A stretch of DNA of 64,000 bases. It comes from Natronorubrum tibetense GA33 (GTDB lineage Archaea > Halobacteriota > Halobacteria > Halobacteriales > Natrialbaceae). Location: NCBI RefSeq assembly GCF_000383975.1, contig NZ_KB913021.1:62001-126000 (forward strand), read 5' to 3'. The notes beneath the pieces are model-generated. The model did no database searches, had not been told where the DNA came from, and saw nothing but the letters and a program-made list of their open reading frames with translations. Of the stretch, positions 50,719 to 57,631 are shown piece after piece. Made by a program: the position numbers and the translations under genes. The first letter of the stretch is position 1. Each line of letters begins with the position of its first letter.

Positions 50719-51054
50719 TCACTCAACCGCCGTCGTGACTAGGTGCTCCTCGAGGTCGCGCGTCCAATACGTGGATGGTCCACCGGGGCTACAACGAGGA
50801 CAGAGCTGTATGGGATCTTCCAGGTGGCCCAGTTCGACGCGAAACCGCGTGAGCGCCGCGAGCGTGTCAACGACGAGTCCACACCCGTCGCAGGCGTGGT
50901 AATTGCGCTCATCGGGATCGGGTCGCGCCTGAATTGCACAGTCGACACAGATCTGATGCGTGACCCGCTCTTCTTTCCCCCACGTGTGTGCCTCACCAGC
51001 TTCAGCACCGGGTAGCGCCTCGCAGAAGGCACACCCGGAGAGTGTCTGCTGCAT
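50719..51054 (-). CDS. Accessory zinc-finger protein
   Basis: 111 residues from ATG 51054. Cysteine pairs CAFCEAL, CVDCAIQ, CDGCGLVVD and CPRCSPGG: two zinc sites. The start overlaps the stop of 51054-51344 (TGATG). Unknown function. Confidence 0.75.
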   Translation of the reverse strand: MQQTLSGCAFCEALPGAEAGEAHTWGKEERVTHQICVDCAIQARPDPDERNYHACDGCGLVVDTLAALTRFRVELGHLEDPIQLCPRCSPGGPSTYWTRDLEEHLVTTAVE

Positions 51055-51344
51055 CAGGCCGTCTCCTCGCCGGCGTTGCAAGCAACTGTCCAGCCTTTGT
51101 GGAAGACGGCGAGTTGGGTAATTGATTTGAACGCTTCACTACTGGGGTCGTGGACGAGCACGCGCTTTTCAGCGATTGGGATGACGATGCCCGCGTCGAG
51201 GAGGTCATTGACCAGGTTACGGGCCTCCGAATCGTCCATGTCCGCCGTCCCAACGCGGACAGCGTCTTGATCTTGGGCGAGGAGTTCGGCCTCGAACTGT
51301 TCGTAGTCGGCACTCGTGTCGTCGTTGAGGTCAGGTTTGGCCAT
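51054..51344 (-). CDS. Accessory hypothetical protein
   Basis: 96 residues from ATG 51344 (MAKPDLNDDTSADYEQFEAE). Compact alpha/beta: SEARNLVNDLLDAGIVIPIA, KRVLVHDPSSEAFKSITQLA. Leader L12 27 nt upstream supports the start; a GTG at 51431 in the same frame would place the leader inside the gene. Co-translated with the next zinc-finger gene. Confidence 0.75.
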   Translation of the reverse strand: MAKPDLNDDTSADYEQFEAELLAQDQDAVRVGTADMDDSEARNLVNDLLDAGIVIPIAEKRVLVHDPSSEAFKSITQLAVFHKGWTVACNAGEETA

Positions 51345-51370
51345 GCAAATCACATTGAGCACGCTAACGC

Positions 51371-51398
51371 GCGCTGCACGCCTTCTAGCGCAGAAAAA
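51371..51398 (-). promoter_or_regulatory. Leader hairpin L12
   Basis: Minus strand: GTTTTTCT, stem GCGCT/AGCGC, loop AGAAGGCGTGC; 26 nt to the ATG at 51344. Confidence 0.65.
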
Positions 51399-51566
51399 CA
51401 GGCTATCGAGGGTGTCCTGTTCGTCCCACACGGTTCATGGCTTGACTGTCGATTAGATCATGGACCAAGCCAAAACACGTCGTGATGGTCATTTGGTTAC
51501 GGGGGCTCGTCACTGGATAGTAAAACAGCCGTCGATAGCTAAGGAGGCACTGAGAAGCCTGTTGAG

Positions 51567-51758
51567 TCACTCGTCTTCGAGCGCTGCGTAAATGTCTGCG
51601 TGGCGGCGTCCGTCAAGCTTCCCCATCTCGAGGGCGATCTCGTGACGTTTGGCGTCGCTCTCGGCCGCCTGATACCGCTCGTACAGTCGGCGGACTTCTT
51701 TGTCGACCGTCGCTGAGGAGTCGTTGTAGGACGTCACTTGTGTGTCGCTTCCGATCAC
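51567..51758 (-). CDS. Small helical protein, possible antitoxin-like
   Basis: 63 residues, nearly all helix: ATVDKEVRRLYERYQAAESD then KRHEIALEMGKLDGRRHADI. Just downstream of a broken HTH/PIN module (51791-52071). Role unknown. Confidence 0.55.
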   Translation of the reverse strand: MIGSDTQVTSYNDSSATVDKEVRRLYERYQAAESDAKRHEIALEMGKLDGRRHADIYAALEDE

Positions 51759-51790
51759 AGTGGTATGAGGGTTTTGCCGCTAGGCATCTT

Positions 51791-52071
51791 TTAAGTAATG
51801 AGCGTGCCGCGGACGTAGCTGTTCGCGTTCCAACTTCGAGTGATGCTGATGTCCTCGAGGACGGTGAGTGCCTCAGCAGGCGTCAATTGGCCTGTTCGGA
51901 CAAATACCGACAGCAGCGTCGGCGTCGTCACGATTAGCTCGCCTGGTAATAACACTCGGTGTCATCGGATCACGAGTCTGGGGATTGTCTCGTAGACGCG
52001 GTGTTCGACATCGTCACCGCGAAACGCGTCCTCGAACGAGGGACATCATCTGGGGACTCGCTGTTGGACAT
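51791..52071 (-). pseudogene. Fused remnant of an HTH gene start and a PIN-type gene end
   Basis: ATG 52071 opens MSNSESPDDVP; after a frameshift SFEDAFRGDDVEHRVYETIP, a HTH-protein start I know as DUF7342-like. After a stop, PGELIVTTPTLLSVFVRTGQ then LTPAEALTVLEDISITRSWN to the TAA at 51791, like a PIN C-terminus. The middle is missing, so a deletion joined two genes. Confidence 0.5.
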
Positions 52072-52163
52072 GCTCGTCCTTGTGTGGCTGTCGGTGTCGG
52101 TTTTGCTTCGAGGAATCGTTCCCACCGTAGTGTAGACTGGAATGCCTCTATCATCAATTAGAC

Positions 52164-52205
52164 TTAACCAACAACAGGCGTGATAATTGGGTTCGTGTTG
52201 GTTAA
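52164..52205 (-). promoter_or_regulatory. Inverted repeat TTAACCAAC-N24-GTTGGTTAA, copy 5
   Basis: Perfect 9-bp arms, 92 nt upstream of the start of the HTH/PIN remnant; it has no leader hairpin. Confidence 0.65.
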
Positions 52206-52209
52206 GAAT

Positions 52210-52653
52210 CTATTTTTGAACTCGAAGTTCCCGAACTGGTTTCACCTGGAATCTATCTTGAGCGGTGACGACGTCATTCTGACCTACCTCATCGATCAGT
52301 GACGACCGCTGTGAGAGGCGATTGACCAGCTCGTCGCGAACTGCTTTGCGGCTAACTGTTGCTTCGTGCCAACCGAGTCGTTCGTCGAGATACCGCTTCT
52401 TGAATTCCTCACCGACGTCGTCGACGGCGATGAACTGTGTCCGCTTCACTCCTGCAACACTAGTCGAGACGAACTCCGCACCAACTTCTTCATGGGTGAG
52501 TTCGACGAGTGCACACTCGACGAGTGAGACGATGGCAGTCGGACTTCTGGTATGTGGGAGCGTCAGCTCGAGATCTGCCCACGGTTCTTCGCTCGGTTGT
52601 TTAGTTTGCTCGCCAGTTGGTCGTGATCGCTGTTGCTCGTGTTCTGAAGACAT
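52210..52653 (-). CDS. Accessory hypothetical protein
   Basis: 147 residues from ATG 52653 (MSSEHEQQRS). Polar start, then IVSLVECALVELTHEEVGAE, TQFIAVDDVGEEFKKRYLDE and a basic end RFQVKPVRELRVQK. No motif recognised. Leader L13 22 nt upstream. Confidence 0.7.
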   Translation of the reverse strand: MSSEHEQQRSRPTGEQTKQPSEEPWADLELTLPHTRSPTAIVSLVECALVELTHEEVGAEFVSTSVAGVKRTQFIAVDDVGEEFKKRYLDERLGWHEATVSRKAVRDELVNRLSQRSSLIDEVGQNDVVTAQDRFQVKPVRELRVQK

Positions 52654-52675
52654 GGTTGTTGAGTGGGCGTGATAG

Positions 52676-52703
52676 CCCCTCGCTCCTCTCGGGGGTGACA
52701 AAC
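52676..52703 (-). promoter_or_regulatory. Leader hairpin L13
   Basis: Minus strand: GTTTGTCA, stem CCCCC/GGGG, loop GAGAGGAGCGA; 22 nt to the ATG at 52653. Confidence 0.6.
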
Positions 52704-52713
52704 TCCACTGCAA

Positions 52714-53469
52714 ATCGCATCATTATCCAATGAGTGATATCTGATATATTTGCCATGGACTCTTGTCGTCTGATGGCCCCTCGGCCGGAGAGAGCCAGCG
52801 GCGTTTGCACTAGTGTACCCTAGCCTTCCTTTGGACAATTATCGAGGTGCAGAGGATGACGAAACAGGCTTAGATCCAACAATAGGCTCGTCGGGCGGTT
52901 CCTAGGAAGTAAAAATGTCCTCGACGATCTTCAAACGCGGCTATCCGGAGTAATTGTGCTTGACGAGGTGGTGAGAACCTCGAATTTGAAAGAATCAGTA
53001 TCACATCTTGGTCGCACTCGCCAACGACCAATTCCAGCAGTTGACGATGGTTTGCTGCAGCTCGTGGAAGATCTACCCACATCGTTTGAATATAGACGAT
53101 ATGGGGTCTGAAAAGCGCATGACGGAAATTATAACCTCTTCGGACCGCCTCTTCTATTAAAATATAATATATATGGCAGTTCACTCATAGAAGACGAAAA
53201 AGAACCGCCTGATCGGCTGGTCCAAGACAACGGCCAGTCCTCTTTGAGGCCCTCATCCGTTTCGTGCTTTCGGCGATGAAACAGACGATGGTTGGGAGTG
53301 ATCTCCTATCACTGAAGACTCATTTTTGATTAGTCTGAGAAGTTCACGTTCGAGACCGACCAAAAGTGAATTGCGGGTTTCACTAGATTCTCTCCTATCT
53401 TGGTCATTGGATTCCTGAATCTGTATATAGAGCATGATTAATCCGTGCTGGACTGTAGCTCTAAGGTAG
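52714..53469. other. AT-richer stretch with gene debris
   Basis: No convincing gene. A plus-strand piece at about 52960-53110, LDEVVRTSNLKESVSHLGRT to a stop, resembles the start of the HTH family whose dead copy is at 6682, sharing GAGGTGGTGAGAACCTCGAA. A minus frame at 52870-53184 (104 codons) has no family features. Confidence 0.35.
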
Positions 53470-54396
53470 ATGCTACTTGGGACGTACAAGCAGTCTGGGG
53501 GAAGGCACCACAACCATCTTGTCTTCATCATACTGAACGCCGAAGGTCATGGCCTTCGTCGAACCGAACATGAGTACTACAAATGTGAGTGCGGCAATCT
53601 GCTAAGCCCGCAAGAACTGGATCTCGGGGACCGTCAGAAGCAGTCTTGGCCAAATTGTAAGTCGTGGCGAGAGGGGGGACAAAAGTGGTGTCCAGAATGT
53701 GGTGAACGGTTTTCCATGTCTCAGGAACAATGGGTTCGTCCGCGTGGATACGAAGCTGTCCCAGACGACGAATACGACAAAATCACCGACGAGACCCGGG
53801 AGGTTGTCTTCAACCAGCATGATGGAGAGTGTATTGCCTGCGACAAGTCCGCTGATGCAGTTCATCGGATAGTTCCCCCGCGATACGGGGGGTCTGGTGA
53901 GCCCACCAATTTAGTCCCGGTATGTGACGAACATCGTCACCGGCGAGGACATATGTTCCTCGACGTTCTGATGCCGTGGGAGTGGGAGGATGTGAGCGAT
54001 TTGGATTGGGAGTCGTACGTCGAACGCTTGCGTGACCAATATTCAGACGGTGACTCGACCGCTGCAAATAGAATTGTGAGCCTCTGTGAGGATATGCTTG
54101 AGCGGGGGAAGCCACAGAATCCGAACCCCTACGCCAAGAGCAATCTAGGCGACCCAGTCGATATAGACGACGCGGTCGACGAGGATGAGCCAGCTACTTC
54201 AGAGAACATCAAGGGCATAATCAGACGCGTCGGTGAGCAGTATCCCGATGCTGCTGGAGCACCTGAGCAAGATGTGTTGTTGGTGATGCGAGACCGATTT
54301 GAGATGGATAAGGAGAGGGCGTCATCTACCATTGAATCACTGCAGAATAAAGGCGAAGTCTATCGTCCAACCGATACCACTCTGAAAGTTGTGTAG
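53470..54396 (+). CDS. HNH nuclease with zinc ribbon and MCM-type winged-helix tail
   Basis: Up to 308 residues; the start is uncertain because the first 35 residues look noncoding. Domains: CECGNL ... CPECGERF zinc ribbon (about 39-80), HNH at about 118-160 (GECIACDKSADAVHRIVPPR, then NLVPVCDEHRHRRG), a linker, and a C-terminal winged helix (ENIKGIIRRVGEQYPDAAGA, KERASSTIESLQNKGEVYRP) like the C-terminal domain of MCM helicases. Followed 61 nt later by a HhH protein. May be a replication-linked or defence nuclease. Confidence 0.82.
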   Translation: MLLGTYKQSGGRHHNHLVFIILNAEGHGLRRTEHEYYKCECGNLLSPQELDLGDRQKQSWPNCKSWREGGQKWCPECGERFSMSQEQWVRPRGYEAVPDDEYDKITDETREVVFNQHDGECIACDKSADAVHRIVPPRYGGSGEPTNLVPVCDEHRHRRGHMFLDVLMPWEWEDVSDLDWESYVERLRDQYSDGDSTAANRIVSLCEDMLERGKPQNPNPYAKSNLGDPVDIDDAVDEDEPATSENIKGIIRRVGEQYPDAAGAPEQDVLLVMRDRFEMDKERASSTIESLQNKGEVYRPTDTTLKVV

Positions 54397-54457
54397 GGCG
54401 CGAGAAACACGTTGACTGTCCGAAAAAACGATATGTCCGTGCTAGGCACGTCCCAGT

Positions 54458-55156
54458 ATGTCAAACATCGACGGACTAACTTCGTCGAGTGATTTACGTC
54501 ACAAGCTCGAAGATTACGGCTTCGACGATCCAATGAAAGTCGCAGTTGCCAGTCCGGGTGAACTGTCGAATACGCTTGGAATCGGTGAATCACAAGCAGA
54601 ACAACTCATCGAGACTGCACGTGAGCAGGCTACTCCCGTCGGATTTAAGTCTGGTACAGAGGTCGAGTCGCCGCCAGATCTTACCGAAGCGGATGTGGTC
54701 GATGATGTTGAAGGGTGGAACATCCGCCGTCATACCCCCGATCGGATCTCGTGGACATCACCATCGGATTACTCCGTTGTCATCAAAGCGGTTCCCACGC
54801 GCGGTGGTGACCAGCCGCGAACTTACGAGGTTCGTGGTATTCTCCCGCCGGCAGGCGAGCATAACCCGCAGCAGAGCAAGAAAGAAGAGCGTGTGCTGAA
54901 GCGTGAAATGGACACAGTCGAGGAAGCGGTCGGGTACGCGGTAGGCTGGATGGAAACTCATCTGGTCGAGTTTGAGCAAGACTTGACCGAGTTTACTGGC
55001 GTCAGTGAACGAACGGCAGAGTACCTCTTGCTGGAACACAAAATTAAGAATCACCAACAACTCTACGAACTCTGGAAGGAATCAACGCTTAAAGCCGTCG
55101 TCGGGAAGCAGTGGCACGACGACCTCGAGGAGGAAATGAAGGGGAAATTCGAATAG
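54458..55156 (+). CDS. Helix-hairpin-helix protein next to the HNH nuclease
   Basis: 232 residues. HhH at the N-terminus (about 10-55: LEDYGFDDPMKVAVASPGEL, NTLGIGESQAEQLIETA) like the Rad51/RadA N-domain. The middle has strands with EGWNIRRHTPDRISWTSPSD and VVIKAVPTRG. A second HhH-like helical pair is at the C-terminus (LTEFTGVSERTAEYLLLEHK). No catalytic site; likely a DNA-binding partner of the HNH protein. Confidence 0.75.
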   Translation: MSNIDGLTSSSDLRHKLEDYGFDDPMKVAVASPGELSNTLGIGESQAEQLIETAREQATPVGFKSGTEVESPPDLTEADVVDDVEGWNIRRHTPDRISWTSPSDYSVVIKAVPTRGGDQPRTYEVRGILPPAGEHNPQQSKKEERVLKREMDTVEEAVGYAVGWMETHLVEFEQDLTEFTGVSERTAEYLLLEHKIKNHQQLYELWKESTLKAVVGKQWHDDLEEEMKGKFE

Positions 55157-55238
55157 TGTCCTGCACGATGGACAGCCTGCCGCCACGCCTCTCGCTCGTA
55201 CAGGAATACAATACCACCAAAAGTGGTTTCCAGCCGAG

Positions 55239-56750
55239 CTAGAACTCCTCTCCCGTAGATCCTACCTCATCCAGTTGGTCGTACATCTCGTCTGGGAATG
55301 GGAGACTTCCCCAGATGGAGTATGGGCACTGCTCCTGCCCGATACAGTATCGCTGCATATCGTCGTTGTCGCAGTTCATCGGAAGCGGGGTGTCGCCACC
55401 GATCGTGTTCGAGAACTCATAGCGAATCTGGTAGTCAGTAACCTGTTCGTCGTACCAGGGCCACCGCGAGAAGACGCTCTTGAGATCCGCGACAATCGTC
55501 TCGAGGTCACTATCCAGGTACTGTGGCAGCCACATCACCATCCGGGCGAAGTTGTACAGGTCTTTTCGGACTGGTTTCTTCTCGTGGAGGCGTTCGGCCA
55601 TGTTCGCCATACAGGGGAGTTCAAACAGGTCTTCGATTGACTCGACGGTGAGTGGCTGGACGCCTCGCGAAGACTCCTGAATCCGATAGTGGTTCGTATT
55701 TCCGTGCTGCCGGATAGTGAGGCTCCGGTGGTCGCGCTGGGATGCAAGGAGATTTCCAAGACTCCGGGGACTCGAGATGCGATTACATACGTCCCGCTTC
55801 CAGTTCGCTTCCGGATCGTACGCTTCCACTGCTTCAAACAGCTCCTTCGCCGAGTGGAACTCTCCCAGCGTGGTGACTTCGTCTGGAGCGTCTCGAATCG
55901 CGTCCCGTAGCACACGGATAGTTCGCTCACCGGGGTCCCAGTCTCGCCAGATTCGTTCGTGGTGTCCTGTCTCGATGAAGCGGTCGATACGCTCTGTGAT
56001 GGCCGATTCATTTGTCGTCAGCCACGTGAGCTGGTCTTCCGAGAGGTTCTCTTCTTGGACTCGCAGGAGCTTTTTGAACGCGCGTCTGGCGTACTCGCGA
56101 TACTTCGTATCGAAATCGCCGACTGGTACGTAGAGGTGGTTGTTCTTAACGCGAGTGAGCAGTTCCCCATCCTCTCCTGTCTCAGTGTCGGCGTGAACGA
56201 GGCAGTTCCTCGACGCCGCAGCCATCGGGATTTCGAGGTACAACCCACCACCGAACTCGGGCATTTCTTTGACTCCCGTACAAACACGACCGGGGTGCGG
56301 ACCATCCTCTCCGGGGGCTTTCGCGTACAGCACCTCTGCTATATCCTGTTGAAGACTCCCATCGCCGAACTCTCGAAGGAGAGAGGCGAGATTGTTGACG
56401 TAGAGTTCGCGAATATCGTAGAGGACCTGCACCTTTCGCGATGGAGCGTGCTCGAACTTCGGGTGTGCCTTGACGCAGATCGCACTCAACGTCGCGAGCA
56501 CGGCGAGTGTTCCCGGTTCATCGACGAAGGGCTCTTCTGCGGCATTGGCTCTGATGTCTTCTTTGAACGCGGCTGTCCCGAATCGCTCGAGGTCGTTCAA
56601 CAGGTCTTCTGGTTGATCTTCGTCGTCGACGATGTAGCGATTGTAGCCCCGCGTGAACAGCTGGTTGATCCGCGTCGTGCCGTATTCCAGCGGGAGCGTC
56701 GCAACGCGATAGGCGGTACGCTCGTCCTTGACAGGCGTCGACTGAGTCAT
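55239..56750 (-). CDS. Primase large-subunit-like protein (PriL-type, Fe-S)
   Basis: 503 residues. The C-terminal third carries MANMAERLHEKKPVRKDLYN and cysteines in CMANM (about 395), CDNDDMQRYCIGQEQCPYSI (about 465-484), the four-cysteine pattern of PriL/PriX Fe-S domains. The N-terminal part is helical. The start overlaps the stop of the PriS-like gene (ATGA), so the two form a complex-coding pair. Works as the element's own primer maker, by inference. Confidence 0.78.
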   Translation of the reverse strand: MTQSTPVKDERTAYRVATLPLEYGTTRINQLFTRGYNRYIVDDEDQPEDLLNDLERFGTAAFKEDIRANAAEEPFVDEPGTLAVLATLSAICVKAHPKFEHAPSRKVQVLYDIRELYVNNLASLLREFGDGSLQQDIAEVLYAKAPGEDGPHPGRVCTGVKEMPEFGGGLYLEIPMAAASRNCLVHADTETGEDGELLTRVKNNHLYVPVGDFDTKYREYARRAFKKLLRVQEENLSEDQLTWLTTNESAITERIDRFIETGHHERIWRDWDPGERTIRVLRDAIRDAPDEVTTLGEFHSAKELFEAVEAYDPEANWKRDVCNRISSPRSLGNLLASQRDHRSLTIRQHGNTNHYRIQESSRGVQPLTVESIEDLFELPCMANMAERLHEKKPVRKDLYNFARMVMWLPQYLDSDLETIVADLKSVFSRWPWYDEQVTDYQIRYEFSNTIGGDTPLPMNCDNDDMQRYCIGQEQCPYSIWGSLPFPDEMYDQLDEVGSTGEEF

Positions 56751-57631
56751 GACTGGAGCACCTCCGGTGTCGCAGACCGAACGTCGAAGTCCGGGCTCTC
56801 GATCGGCGTGACGATACTACAGACGTCAGCGTGCAACGAGTAGGGTAGCCGGGCGACCCTCCGACGATCGGCGGTAACCACGGGATCGATGGGTATCTCG
56901 TAGGTGTCTTGCAGAAGGTCGTTCAGCACTTCTCGACTCTTGGCGTCGTACCGATGAGCGGGATCAGTATCGAGGAGATAGACGTGAACGCCCTGGCCGC
57001 TGTACACTACCATCGTGTCTTCGGCGTTGAAGTCGTCCTCGAAGATCTCTCGCACCTCGAAGCCGTACTCGATGGCCCGTTCTATATCCTCGAAAGAATA
57101 CGGGTAGCCTGCTGGGTCTGCTTCGAGAATTCCCGCGGTATCGAGCAGCTCCTCGCTATCCCCCATAGATTCCTCATCCAATCTCGCTTGCGCTGCCCGT
57201 TTTCGGGCTATCGTTTTCGCGTCGATATCGACGAGGAGCACCCACGGCCGTTCCCAGTGATCGAGGGCGTAGTAGACCGCATCAGGACACGGGTCTGGTT
57301 TGTCAAGCAAGTCGGGATCTGCGAGCGCGAAGTCACTCCGATCGAGTGGATCGTTTCGTGCTGGATGGCGGATGAACTCGAGGACGTCATCGAAGTCGTG
57401 GAACGCCGCCGTGATCCGCTCACCTGAGACGTTCGTCTGCCACGTATCCCGTCGGATAAAGTCCTTGTCTGGGACTCCATCTTTCCGTACCGGGTGGGGT
57501 TCTCGAAACGCAAGCGCGTACTGTTTTGGCCCCTTCGCTGTAATGAACGACGGGAGTTCGTCACGGTACGGGGGGAACTCCTCGGCGTAGTACCTGTAGA
57601 TCTCCTCGGGAGTCGCCTGGCGCCACGTCAT
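56747..57631 (-). CDS. Primase small-subunit-like protein (AEP/PriS-type)
   Basis: 294 residues. AEP signature: metal-binding WVLLVDIDAKTIARKRAAQA (D-x-D, about 130-149), the SGQGVHVYLLD motif (about 210-220, catalytic H), and PVVTADRRRVARLPYSLHAD with the third acidic and basic residues. Archaeal PriS makes RNA/DNA primers. This copy is shorter than the chromosomal PriS and sits in the transfer operon: 4-nt overlaps with both neighbours. Confidence 0.85.
   Translation of the reverse strand: MTWRQATPEEIYRYYAEEFPPYRDELPSFITAKGPKQYALAFREPHPVRKDGVPDKDFIRRDTWQTNVSGERITAAFHDFDDVLEFIRHPARNDPLDRSDFALADPDLLDKPDPCPDAVYYALDHWERPWVLLVDIDAKTIARKRAAQARLDEESMGDSEELLDTAGILEADPAGYPYSFEDIERAIEYGFEVREIFEDDFNAEDTMVVYSGQGVHVYLLDTDPAHRYDAKSREVLNDLLQDTYEIPIDPVVTADRRRVARLPYSLHADVCSIVTPIESPDFDVRSATPEVLQS

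Noticed and set aside
53470-54396. Group II intron or homing-endonuclease explanation of the HNH gene
   Set aside because: No reverse transcriptase, no intron boundaries; the winged-helix tail argues for a host-interacting nuclease.
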